Of a DNA stretch of 64,000 nucleotides, positions 43,102 to 51,594 are shown one piece after another. The stretch is from TMED23 sp964566055. Its GTDB lineage: Bacteria; Pseudomonadota; Alphaproteobacteria; Rhodospirillales; UBA2165. Numbering within the stretch: position 1 is the first letter of the stretch; each line of letters opens with the position of its first letter. The position numbers and the translations under genes are program-made. The stretch is from positions 1-64,000 of the forward strand of contig CAZMHI010000006.1 in NCBI GenBank assembly GCA_964566055.1. The letters are read 5' to 3'. The notes under the pieces were generated by a model, which saw only the letters and a list, made by a program, of their open reading frames with translations, was not told the origin of the DNA and searched no databases.

Positions 43102-44268
43102 ATGAGTGAACAAGAGCCGGACCCGTTAAAAATTGTTGTTTCGGTACATGGCCGGTGGCATGGCTTTGATTTGGCGGACGGGCTGCATCAGCGGGGATAT
43201 CTGGCTCGATTGTTAACGACCTATCCGGCGTCTGTGGCGGCAAAAAACTTACCCTTGGGCGTGCCGCTGATGACCGCACCCTGGCTTGAATTGCGCCGCC
43301 GGTTTTATGATAAATTTCGGCTGGGACCTAAGCCTGATCTGGCGATCGCCAAAGCCTTTGGCAGATTTGCCTCCCGTCATGCCGTTGGCCATGTTGATGT
43401 GCTGGTCGGATGGAGCTCAGCGACATTGGAAGCCATTTCACCCGTCCATGGACTTGGCGCGAAAGTGGTGATTGAGAGAGGCTCCAGCCATATTGCCCAC
43501 CAAACTAAAATTCTAGTTGAGGCCTATCAGGAGTTTGGGCTGAATTTTGCCGGCACCCATCCGGAGATGATTGCGCGTGAAGAACAGGAATATGCCGCCG
43601 CCGATGCGATTGCCGTGCCGACCCAGTTCGCCGCCTCGACTTTTGCCGCGCGGGGCTTAGGTGAAAAACTAATCGTCAATCCCTATGGTGTCGATCTGAC
43701 ACGTTTTTCGCTGTCTGCCGAGCCAAACCAAAACCCCAAGCCACGCATCCTGTTTGTCGGCAGTATCGGTATCCGCAAAGGCGTGCCGTGGTTGCTGCAG
43801 GCCTTTGGAGGTCTTGCAGATATCGCTGAGATGCATCTCATTGGCCCGGTGGAGAAGGGATTCGAGAAAGTCTTGGCTCAATTTAGTCTGGACGGTGTAA
43901 CGCTAAGAGGAGCGCTTGCTTCAGAGCAAATACCGGCTGAACTGCAGGCCGCCGATATCTTTTGCCTGCCCTCGCTGGAGGAAGGTTTTCCGTTGTCTTT
44001 GTTGCAGGCTATGGCCAGTGGATTACCGATCATCACCACCGAGGAAGCTGGGGCTGAGGATATCATCGAGCCGGGTGTCGAAGGGCTAATCGTACCGTCT
44101 AAAGATAGTGTTAGCCTAACCGAAGCACTTGGCCAGCTCGCGAATAACGCCGAGCAACGCCGCCACATGAGTATCGCAGCCCGCCGCCGGGTTGAACAGG
44201 GCTTCGGCTGGGATGATTATATTGACCGCGCAATTGCGTCCTATCATGCATTGGCAGCAACGACATAA
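43102..44268 (+). CDS. Glycosyltransferase family 4 (last of the glycosyltransferase run)
   Basis: A 388-residue GT-B enzyme with LFVGSIGIRKGVPWLLQAFGGL and the donor motif LPSLEEGFPLSLLQAMASGLPI. It is the last gene of the rightward block. Its final 25 bp overlap, tail to tail, the last eight codons of the convergent gene at 44244, where that gene encodes the conserved RYVV end of its shared module. The overlap suggests the neighbouring cassette has been in place long enough for both ends to be fixed. Confidence 0.9.
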   Translation: MSEQEPDPLKIVVSVHGRWHGFDLADGLHQRGYLARLLTTYPASVAAKNLPLGVPLMTAPWLELRRRFYDKFRLGPKPDLAIAKAFGRFASRHAVGHVDVLVGWSSATLEAISPVHGLGAKVVIERGSSHIAHQTKILVEAYQEFGLNFAGTHPEMIAREEQEYAAADAIAVPTQFAASTFAARGLGEKLIVNPYGVDLTRFSLSAEPNQNPKPRILFVGSIGIRKGVPWLLQAFGGLADIAEMHLIGPVEKGFEKVLAQFSLDGVTLRGALASEQIPAELQAADIFCLPSLEEGFPLSLLQAMASGLPIITTEEAGAEDIIEPGVEGLIVPSKDSVSLTEALGQLANNAEQRRHMSIAARRRVEQGFGWDDYIDRAIASYHALAATT

Positions 44269-45788
44269 CGGCTGGGATCAACACCGGCTGCCTTGAAGGT
44301 CTGATAAAGCTCGTCCTTCAAGGCATCCTGCATTAATGCGCGCGGGATAATCATCTCGCCTTGTCTTAAAGAAGCAATCTCGGTATCGCCACGACGCCCC
44401 AGATTAGCAAGCCGGCCAATTTGCCCGCGCATATCAAGTTTACGGCTGTGGTCTTGTTTATATGATTTTCGCTTAGCCAGCCGCTGATTTAAATTTCTAG
44501 TGGCTAAATTGACCATTTTTACTGGTGAAATGCTGAGACCATCATAAAGCGTGTTCACCCGGGCGCGTGCCAGAACGCCTGCCGGAATACCATCGCTGAG
44601 GCTTATCAGCACCTTAGGGTCTTTTGCCAGTTTATTAAGCCGCTGGGAGACCATAACCAAGGTATCGGCCTGGTTGCTCAACAACTGACCATACATCAAA
44701 TTAAGGAGCGGGGTGGGCACAATGCCCAGTCTTAAGATATAATCATCTTCGATGCGCTGGCGGATTTCGTCACTTTGCTCTTCGTCTAAGGAGGAGTTGA
44801 AGATTTCATAATGCGCGTTGGCAGCCTCGCGATGTTCAGGGATATTGGCATCTAATTGATTGCCAGCATGTAAAATCTGGCGTGTCATCTCGGCGAGGTC
44901 CAATTGTTTCTGCCGGGCGGCCAGATAATCGGCTAATTGTCCCTTCATAAATTCCATTTCGCGCTCATTGATCAGGTCGTCATAGAACGCTTGCGCGATC
45001 ATGCGGTGCGACGCCGTGCCGGCATCAAGGGCGGCAGCAAATTCACCTTTAAATAATAATCGTTCCTGCACCTCGGCGATAAACTCTAACTGCTCCAGAC
45101 GTTCTTGTTCGAGTTTTCTGTCTTCCGCCGCCGCCTCCTTGGAGAATTCGATAAGTCCGGCATAACGCTCTTTGTCTGCCTCACTTTCGATCCACTGATT
45201 AAAGCCAGGATCATGCAACATTTCCTCTCCTATCTCGGGATCGATATTCGTCGCCCCATAGAGAGCCGCGCGAACGAGTTCTGCCCGGAAAGATCGTAGA
45301 CGCTCATCTATCGCTGCCTGGACAACGCCGCTATGGGCGAGACGCGTAAGCGCCTCTTCGCCGGAGGTCATGTAAGCCTCGGCATTTTCCGGATAAAGCT
45401 CGGCGAGATTGGTATATTTGGTCAGCAGAGCTTCAGTGCTCATGGCGCGGTCACCGGCGCGGCCGGCCTGCTCGTCGCGGATGGCGCGGTTGAGATAGCG
45501 CTCGGAAACATCGGTTAGAACCTGTCGTAACGCATCCCGGCTTCGGTCATCCGGCGCTTGGTCCAAAAAAGGTTTAAACTCCGCCTCATAAGTGGCGGCC
45601 AGGTTTTCGGTAAATTTATGTGCGGTGCCGGCTTGCATCTCGTCCAGGGCCGTATCGTAGATATCCCGGAAGCGCAGCTCAATTGGCGCGCGCTGGGCCA
45701 GGAGAAAATCAAGCAGATCTAATTTGTCGATGAGCGTCGGTTCTGCAGCGGTAAAATTGTCATGATTTTTCGTTAGCTTTATGTTCAT
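44244..45788 (-). CDS. Unknown helical protein with C-terminal GEM(I/V)(I/V)P-RYVV module (phage-like)
   Basis: About 514 residues, charged and mostly helical, with no signal peptide or catalytic motif I know. The last 38 residues start GEMIIPRALMQDAL and end GVDPSRYVVAANA. The same module, aligned without gaps, opens the 777-residue protein at 46984. Similar GE(M/V)(V/I)(V/I)P motifs occur, from memory, in phage structural and tape-measure-like proteins, so a phage origin is possible. The frame opens at 45872, but ATG 45788 has an AGGAT ribosome site and lies 33 bp from a -10-like element, so I use it. Function is unknown. Confidence 0.75.
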   Translation of the reverse strand: MNIKLTKNHDNFTAAEPTLIDKLDLLDFLLAQRAPIELRFRDIYDTALDEMQAGTAHKFTENLAATYEAEFKPFLDQAPDDRSRDALRQVLTDVSERYLNRAIRDEQAGRAGDRAMSTEALLTKYTNLAELYPENAEAYMTSGEEALTRLAHSGVVQAAIDERLRSFRAELVRAALYGATNIDPEIGEEMLHDPGFNQWIESEADKERYAGLIEFSKEAAAEDRKLEQERLEQLEFIAEVQERLLFKGEFAAALDAGTASHRMIAQAFYDDLINEREMEFMKGQLADYLAARQKQLDLAEMTRQILHAGNQLDANIPEHREAANAHYEIFNSSLDEEQSDEIRQRIEDDYILRLGIVPTPLLNLMYGQLLSNQADTLVMVSQRLNKLAKDPKVLISLSDGIPAGVLARARVNTLYDGLSISPVKMVNLATRNLNQRLAKRKSYKQDHSRKLDMRGQIGRLANLGRRGDTEIASLRQGEMIIPRALMQDALKDELYQTFKAAGVDPSRYVVAANA

Positions 45789-45821
45789 GATATGTATCCT
45801 ATTTTTTCTGGTATACTCTCT

Positions 45822-45862
45822 AGGATATAAAAGTTTTGCTCGACTACAACGGAATTCGACAT
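45822..45862 (-). promoter_or_regulatory. Promoter with the shared CGAATTCCGTTG element (copy 1)
   Basis: On the minus strand AT-N2-CGAATTCCGTTG-N4-CGAG spans 45839-45862. It contains a -35-like TTGTAG (45844-45849), then exactly 16 bases to TATCCT (45822-45827), and 33 bases to the ATG. The same arrangement is found upstream of the gene at 46984-49317. No other copy was noticed in the window. Confidence 0.6.
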
Positions 45863-46093
45863 AGAGAACCAAATAATTTTATAACCCTCTGAAATCATGC
45901 AGTTAAATATGTCAATTTTTGTCTATATTGACGGTTTTATGGTGATTAAATTCCAACTTTTTACAGGTAATACGGGAAAGAATTTGAGTAAATGGCATTT
46001 TTGAACATTCTGCCAACGGTTGCCCACCCGGTTGTTTCATTTTTTTTTCCTCAACCATTGATTTTGGCCCTCTGGTCCCGGCATAGTAGGAGG

Positions 46094-46987
46094 ATGGAGA
46101 GAAAGATTTTAATCACTGTGTTATTTATTTTGTTGGTTTGTGTGCCACGGTGGGGAATTGCCGCGGATGTATCTAAAGTTCCGGCTTTAACCCGTGGCAT
46201 CCAGGCTTATGAGCAGGGGCGTTATCGGGAATCCTATGATCTATTGGCGCCGCTGGCCAATAAAGATAACCCCTTGGCGACGTTTTATTTGGGCTATTTC
46301 TATGGCCGGGGCTTGATTGTTGAGCGGAATGATCACCAAGCTAGAAAGCAATTTATTGGTGGAATAGGTAATTTTGAAAGACAGTGGGGTGAATTATATT
46401 CTGTACCTTACGATCTGAAAATGGCCAAAATGTTTCAGGATGGCACCATCCTCGATAAAAATCCTATGGGCGCTTTTATGATTTTTAGTGAACTTGAATT
46501 TCATGGTCATCCCGAGGGTACCTATCAAAGAGCTCATGCGTTTGAGGTCGGTTCACCCCCAAAACAGAACTATAAAATTGCGATTAAGCTTTATCGAAAA
46601 GCCGCTGAGATGGATTATGCCCCAGCGATGACCGCTTTGGCACGGCTGATTTTATTCGGGTTTGGCATGGAGCCGGATTACGATGTCGCCATGGAATGGG
46701 CCCATAAGGCGATCGTTCTGGGTGACAAAGAGGCGGAGCTTTTGATTAAATACGCCCAGTCGGTTAATGGCAGCTATAAAATTCTGGGATTAAACTTAAC
46801 ACGTCTTGCTATTGAGACTGTAAAAAAACATGATCCCTCCTTATTGTCGCGGGCACAGGAAAATTATGATTTTGTCTATCAAGCTCTTACACCCAATGAA
46901 ATTCGCCTCGCGGAGGAATATTTTCCTCTGTACCGGAAACTCAAGCAAATATGGGACAAGCGACGGAAACTCTGGTTTGATGGTTAA
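46094..46987 (+). CDS. Secreted Sel1-repeat (TPR-like) protein
   Basis: About 297 residues. An N-terminal signal peptide, MERKILITVLFILLVCVP with cleavage near GIAA, is followed by Sel1-type repeats: GIQAYEQGRYRESYDLLAPL, NPLATFYLGYFYGRGL, IAIKLYRKAAEMDYAPAMTALARLI and DVAMEWAHKAIVLGDKEAEL. Sel1 repeats mediate protein contacts in the periplasm. The frame is open from 45992, but only the ATG at 46094 gives a proper signal peptide; its AGGAGG directly abuts the ATG, too close for optimal initiation. It lies between, and opposite to, the two module-sharing genes and overlaps the second by 4 bp at the stops. Confidence 0.75.
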   Translation: MERKILITVLFILLVCVPRWGIAADVSKVPALTRGIQAYEQGRYRESYDLLAPLANKDNPLATFYLGYFYGRGLIVERNDHQARKQFIGGIGNFERQWGELYSVPYDLKMAKMFQDGTILDKNPMGAFMIFSELEFHGHPEGTYQRAHAFEVGSPPKQNYKIAIKLYRKAAEMDYAPAMTALARLILFGFGMEPDYDVAMEWAHKAIVLGDKEAELLIKYAQSVNGSYKILGLNLTRLAIETVKKHDPSLLSRAQENYDFVYQALTPNEIRLAEEYFPLYRKLKQIWDKRRKLWFDG

Positions 46988-49317
46988 TCATCCTCGATTA
47001 GCCGATTAATCGTTGAAATTGTATTTCGTGGATCAACGGTTGGTTCCGTTAGCGCCTTGAGGTCATCAATTTTATTCTGAATATCATTGACCAGATGATA
47101 ATTACCCCTATTGGCGGCATTAATCATGTGATTTTCCAAATCTGAAATCACTCCTTTTGCCTCGGATTTGGCTTCCATAAGTGACATTTTAGAAATCGTA
47201 TCAGTTGTTCCTCTAACTCCCGAAGCAGTCGTCCCAAGTAAGTCGCTGGCCTTACCTTTGCCACCGCCCAAGGTTCTTCCCTCCGCATCAGCAATGATAT
47301 CGCGCGGAGACAGCGCAAAGATTTGTCCGATGCGATCCTGGATTTGATCTCCTTTTTGTATGTCTTTTGCTGCATTCTTATCCGCAATTGCGCCGACATT
47401 ATCCGTAGTAATCATGTTGAAAGAATCACCGAGTCCTCTTGGCATATCACCCCTCAGGCTTTCGATTTCAGCCATGCGGGCGTCTTTTTCACCTTTTGGC
47501 ATACTATTGTTGAATTGGAGACTCCGATACTCCTGCGCCAGATTATAGATATCGCCCTGCACCGTTTCGGGCAAATCGCTTAAGTTCATCGGGAAGCCGT
47601 GCTCATCAGTGTAGTCGGTAAACTGACCCGGCAGGCTGGAGCCGACCCAGTCAAAGCCGTCAAGGGAAACCGCTTTGTCATCCTCCTCCAGCGTATCGTC
47701 ACCACCACTGCCGGTGAGGGTTTGATTATCGGCCTTTTGGCCATAGTCCCCATCGCCGTAATAATCGGGTAAATCGCTGCCTTCCTGATCAGCATCAGCT
47801 CTCGAACTTTTACTGGGACCCGGATCAGTGCCGAGGCGGCCGACGCCGAGATAGTCGGTGATCTCGTTGAGCTGGTCGAGGTTGGAGAGCTGGTTAAATG
47901 GCACCGAGGTGCCGGCTGGTGCATCCGAAGGGGTAAACGAGCGGCCGGGCTCCGACAGCGCCGCCTGGGCGATATTACCGGCATTTGAGATGGTGCTGTT
48001 GGGGTCTTCGTACCCGCCCGCGGTATATTGACTGCTGCCGCCGCCGTCACCATTAGGATCACCTCCCAAGTCCCAGCCCGGATTAAAGTCGGGCCCGTAG
48101 CTGGCGGTATAGTCATAGCCATAATTAGCCGTGCTGTAAGGGCTTGTGTCCGTGTTTGTGGCCGCCGCCGACGACATGGAGACACCCTCCGTTGCGTCAG
48201 ATTGAGAATAGGTGGAGAAATCCGCTGTGCTTGCGGTGTTTGCTGCTGGCGAATTTGCATCCGGTCCGGCGAAATTATCCGCTACGGCATTCAACGCTGC
48301 CCCGAAATTGGAGGCGGCTGTATTTGCCGCTTGCTCGGCTTCTTGATCCGCTTTGGCAGCGGCGAATGTATCGGCGACCTCCTGATTGCTGGGTGTGGCG
48401 TAGTCAGGGCCGTAGGTCGCTGAATTACCCACCGCGCTGTAAGTGTCGCCGCCCGAAAAATCAGTGCTAAAACCTAGATCATAATCGCCATCAAAACCTA
48501 AATCATAGCTATGGCCAGAATCCTGGTTAGAATCCGGGCCAGACTCCCAGCCGGCAACCTCATTGGCGCCGAAGTCGAATTCTTCGCCAATCCCCTGGCC
48601 GATGGTATGGCCTTTGGATTGGCTTTTAGATTGGTCTTTTTCGGCATTGCCTTGATTGTCGTTAGGATCGCCGGGATTGCCCGATCCCGGCCCATAGAGA
48701 TAATTTTCATCTTCTTCAGCGGTCTTGCCATTGCCGATTAAATCGGTGGTGGCACGGTAATGAGCGTCAGCGCGGCCTCCAGGGGTATTGGTAAAACCTG
48801 GAACGCCATTGACCGTATAGGTACCGGTTTTAGTGTCATATGTCGTTCCTTTTGGCCAACCCGGATATTTCTCATTCAACTCACGTTCGTACGGCGTTAG
48901 CGTTGGGTCTGGATCGGCTGGTTTGCCATCACCTGTTTTACCTTGGTCGGGGTTAGGATTATTTTTCCCTTTATTGTTAGAAGCATCATCCGGCTCGCCA
49001 GCGCCCTGCCAACCCGGGTCTCCTTCCGTGCCGGGGTCATCGTCCATCCAGCCTGGGTCATCAAAATAATACTCCCTGAGCCCGGTCTTCGGATTGATCG
49101 AGTCATCCCGGCCGCCGACGATATAGCGGCCGATGTCGAGGCCGCGCCGGGCAAAGATTTTCTCAAGCTTGGCAAACAGCTTGGGCGTCATGATGTCGGG
49201 CGGCACCACCATCTCGCCTACGGTGAGATGGGCCAGCTCGGGGCTGTTCATCTGGCCGTTGGTATTAGCGGCATTCTTAAGGAAGCTGGTGAGTTGTTGT
49301 GAATTGTAGCGGGGCAT
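46984..49317 (-). CDS. 777-residue low-complexity protein with N-terminal GEMVVPP-RYIV module (phage-like)
   Basis: Residues 34-67 form the module GEMVVPPDIMTPKLF...GLDIGRYIV shared with the C-terminus of the protein at 44244; then comes NPKTGLREY. Residues about 85-600 are an extended region dominated by Gly, Asp, Asn, Ser, Thr, Pro and Tyr with YDLGF-like and YGPD-like near repeats and almost no predicted helix. Residues about 610-777 are polar and helical, with likely coiled coil. No signal peptide is visible. The layout (short head module, long flexible linker, helical tail) looks like a phage structural or adhesive fibre protein, but no known family was recognised. An AGGAAG site eight bases upstream supports the start. 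Confidence 0.75.
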   Translation of the reverse strand: MPRYNSQQLTSFLKNAANTNGQMNSPELAHLTVGEMVVPPDIMTPKLFAKLEKIFARRGLDIGRYIVGGRDDSINPKTGLREYYFDDPGWMDDDPGTEGDPGWQGAGEPDDASNNKGKNNPNPDQGKTGDGKPADPDPTLTPYERELNEKYPGWPKGTTYDTKTGTYTVNGVPGFTNTPGGRADAHYRATTDLIGNGKTAEEDENYLYGPGSGNPGDPNDNQGNAEKDQSKSQSKGHTIGQGIGEEFDFGANEVAGWESGPDSNQDSGHSYDLGFDGDYDLGFSTDFSGGDTYSAVGNSATYGPDYATPSNQEVADTFAAAKADQEAEQAANTAASNFGAALNAVADNFAGPDANSPAANTASTADFSTYSQSDATEGVSMSSAAATNTDTSPYSTANYGYDYTASYGPDFNPGWDLGGDPNGDGGGSSQYTAGGYEDPNSTISNAGNIAQAALSEPGRSFTPSDAPAGTSVPFNQLSNLDQLNEITDYLGVGRLGTDPGPSKSSRADADQEGSDLPDYYGDGDYGQKADNQTLTGSGGDDTLEEDDKAVSLDGFDWVGSSLPGQFTDYTDEHGFPMNLSDLPETVQGDIYNLAQEYRSLQFNNSMPKGEKDARMAEIESLRGDMPRGLGDSFNMITTDNVGAIADKNAAKDIQKGDQIQDRIGQIFALSPRDIIADAEGRTLGGGKGKASDLLGTTASGVRGTTDTISKMSLMEAKSEAKGVISDLENHMINAANRGNYHLVNDIQNKIDDLKALTEPTVDPRNTISTINRLIEDD

Positions 49318-49356
49318 CGGGTGGTCTTCCTGGTTGTGAGTTTTACATCACACTCA

Positions 49357-49397
49357 AAAGTAGCCAGGCTTGACTCGTTTGCAACGGAATTCGGTAT
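49357..49397 (-). promoter_or_regulatory. Promoter with the shared CGAATTCCGTTG element (copy 2)
   Basis: On the minus strand AT-N2-CGAATTCCGTTG-N4-CGAG spans 49374-49397. It carries a -35-like TTGCAA (49379-49384), 16 bases, then TACTTT (49357-49362), 39 bases before the ATG at 49317. Nineteen of the 24 block positions agree with copy 1 at 45839-45862, with the same -35 placement and spacing. Confidence 0.6.
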
Positions 49398-49481
49398 TAT
49401 TGCTCGGCGGGTGGGTTTAAGTTATTGAATCAACGAAGAAAAACCCCGGAAAAAATTTCGGGAACAGGCAAAAAGGCGGTT

Positions 49482-49520
49482 TGAAATTCCAACTCAAAAA
49501 CATTGGAAATTGGAATTTCA
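49482..49520 (-). terminator. 11-bp inverted repeat after the fucose synthase gene
   Basis: TGAAATTCCAA (49482-49492) and TTGGAATTTCA (49510-49520) are exact complements with a 17-base spacer. It lies 10 bp past the fcl stop. On the transcribed strand a short T-run follows only after seven further bases, so it is a weak or partly Rho-independent terminator candidate. Confidence 0.4.
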
Positions 49521-49530
49521 GGCCCCTATT

Positions 49531-50508
49531 TTAAGCGATATTTTCGAGGAACCACTGATAAGTAGTGGCCAGTCCGCCTTCAAGCGTTGTCGTTGACGTC
49601 CAGCCGAGGCCTTGCATTCGCGTCGGGTCGAGCAATTTACGCGGTGAGCCATCGGGCTTCGACGTATCAAATTCCAACTCGCCCTCGAAACCGACAACCT
49701 TAGCGATGAGTTCTGCGAGCTCTTTGATCGTCACTTCCTCGCCGGTGCCCATATTGACGTGAATGGCGCCGCTATAATGTTTGATCAAATGGACCAGCGC
49801 ATCGGCGCAATCATCAACGTGGAGGAATTCTCGGTAAACTTTGCCGGAGCCCCATATCGGCATGGTCTTGTCGCCGTTGATTTTAGCGAGATGGGCTTTG
49901 TGCATCAGCGCCGGGATAACATGACTGCTTTCAAGCTCGAAATTATCGCCGGGCCCGTACAGATTGTTGGGCTGGGCTGAGATATAGTCACAGCCATATT
50001 GCTGGCGATAAGCCTCACACATTTTAATACCGGCGATTTTGGCGATGGCATACCACTCATTGGTCGGCTCAAGCGGCCCGGTCAGCAGAGCTTCTTCGGC
50101 CATCGGTTGGGCGGCCTCGCGCGGATAGATACAGGCTGAGCCTAAAAACAATAGTTTCTCGACGTTGTTTTGGTGAGATGCGTGGATGATGTTGCTCTCA
50201 ATGGCGATATTATTATAGATGAACTCCGCCGGGCGGGTAGAATTGGCGAGAATGCCGCCGACCGTGGCGGCAGCGATAACCACAACATCAGGCTTATGGG
50301 CGGCCAGCCATTGCTTGACAGCGGCTTGGTCGATGAGATCAAGTTCACTGTGGCCGGGGGTCAAAATTTCACAGTCTTCACTGGCCAATCTGCGCACCGT
50401 GGCGCCACCGACCATGCCAGAGGCGCCGGCAACCCAGACTTTTTTACCAGCTAGTTTGAAGGCTTCGGCGAGTTTAATATCGGCGGGGCTACTATCCATC
50501 GCCACCAT
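49531..50508 (-). CDS. fcl: GDP-L-fucose synthase
   Basis: A 325-residue short-chain dehydrogenase-type epimerase/reductase. VWVAGASGMVGGATVRRL is the NADPH loop, and the Y-x3-K catalytic motif is in NEWYAIAKIAGIKMCEAYRQQY. FLGSACIYPREAAQPMAEE is also typical. It converts GDP-4-keto-6-deoxymannose to GDP-L-fucose in the cytosol. Its start overlaps the gmd stop by 17 bp, so the two are co-translated. Confidence 0.95.
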   Translation of the reverse strand: MVAMDSSPADIKLAEAFKLAGKKVWVAGASGMVGGATVRRLASEDCEILTPGHSELDLIDQAAVKQWLAAHKPDVVVIAAATVGGILANSTRPAEFIYNNIAIESNIIHASHQNNVEKLLFLGSACIYPREAAQPMAEEALLTGPLEPTNEWYAIAKIAGIKMCEAYRQQYGCDYISAQPNNLYGPGDNFELESSHVIPALMHKAHLAKINGDKTMPIWGSGKVYREFLHVDDCADALVHLIKHYSGAIHVNMGTGEEVTIKELAELIAKVVGFEGELEFDTSKPDGSPRKLLDPTRMQGLGWTSTTTLEGGLATTYQWFLENIA

Positions 50509-51580
50509 TCCGCATTAATTCAAGATCACTTTTCACCATGTCGCTGACCAGTTCAGAGAAGGGTGTGGTGTGCTGCCAGCCGAGCTTTTCCCGGGCCTTC
50601 GAAGGATCACCCAGCAGGGTTTCAACTTCGGTCGGGCGGAAATAGCGGGGATCGATTTCAACCAGCACATCACCGCTGGCCTCATCGATTCCTTGCTCCT
50701 CGATACCGCTGCCGCGCCAGACTATTTTGCGGCCGATCTCAGCGAAAGACAATTCAACAAATTCCCGCACCGAATGCTGTTCGCCGGTCGCCAGCACATA
50801 ATCATCCGGCTCATCCTGCTGCAGAATGCGCCACATGCCTTCGACGTAATCCTTGGCATGGCCCCAATCTCTAAGCGCATCGATATTGCCGAGATACAGC
50901 TTGTTTTCGAGGCCAAGCTCAATGGCCGCAACAGCGCGGGTGATTTTGCGGGTGACAAAAGTCTCACCGCGGATCGGGCTCTCATGGTTAAACAGAATAC
51001 CGTTCGAGGCGTGCATGCCATAGGCTTCGCGGTAATTAACCGTGATCCAGTAGCCATAGAGCTTGGCGGCGGCATAGGGGCTCCTCGGGTGAAAGGGCGT
51101 TGTTTCCGATTGCGGCGTCTCGACGACTTTGCCGTAAAGCTCGGAAGTCGAAGCCTGATAAAACCGGGCGGTTTTTTCGAGGCCTAAAATCCTAATGGCT
51201 TCAAGCATGCGCAAGGTGCCGATGCCGTCCGAATTGGCGGTATATTCAGCCGTCTCAAAACTCACCTGGACATGGCTTTGTGCCGCTAGATTATAAATTT
51301 CATCCGGCTGAACCGCCTGGACGAGACGGATCAAATTGGTGGCATCGGTCATATCGCCGTAATGCATGAAAAAATTGGTGCCTTCGATGTGGGGATCGGT
51401 GTAGAGATGATCGACGCGGCCGGTGTTAAACGATGACGAGCGGCGCTTGATGCCGTGAACCTCATAGCCCTTGGTCAGCAATAACTCGGCGAGATAGGCG
51501 CCATCTTGTCCGGTAACACCGGTGATAAATGCTTTTTTCTTTGTCTTATTTTTTTCCTGGGCCAAATTTAATACTCCCAA
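50492..51580 (-). CDS. gmd: GDP-mannose 4,6-dehydratase
   Basis: A 362-residue SDR enzyme. AFITGVTGQDGAYLAELLL is the NADP loop, STSELYGKVVETPQSE and the catalytic YAAAKLYGYWITVNYREAY (Y-x3-K) follow, then FNHESPIRGETFVTRKI. It makes GDP-4-keto-6-deoxymannose, the substrate of fcl. A short charged N-terminal extension with several Lys precedes the fold. Confidence 0.96.
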   Translation of the reverse strand: MGVLNLAQEKNKTKKKAFITGVTGQDGAYLAELLLTKGYEVHGIKRRSSSFNTGRVDHLYTDPHIEGTNFFMHYGDMTDATNLIRLVQAVQPDEIYNLAAQSHVQVSFETAEYTANSDGIGTLRMLEAIRILGLEKTARFYQASTSELYGKVVETPQSETTPFHPRSPYAAAKLYGYWITVNYREAYGMHASNGILFNHESPIRGETFVTRKITRAVAAIELGLENKLYLGNIDALRDWGHAKDYVEGMWRILQQDEPDDYVLATGEQHSVREFVELSFAEIGRKIVWRGSGIEEQGIDEASGDVLVEIDPRYFRPTEVETLLGDPSKAREKLGWQHTTPFSELVSDMVKSDLELMRNGGDG

Positions 51581-51594
51581 TTACGAAATTATAT

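Noticed and set aside
47586..48260. A 224-residue frame inside the low-complexity gene
   Set aside because: It is a shadow frame produced by the biased codon composition; no ribosome site or domain.
44244..49317. A complete prophage
   Set aside because: No integrase, terminase, capsid or lysis gene and no attachment repeats were seen; only the shared module looks phage-like.
50570..51187. A 205-residue plus-strand frame
   Set aside because: It is antisense to gmd, whose catalytic motifs are unambiguous.
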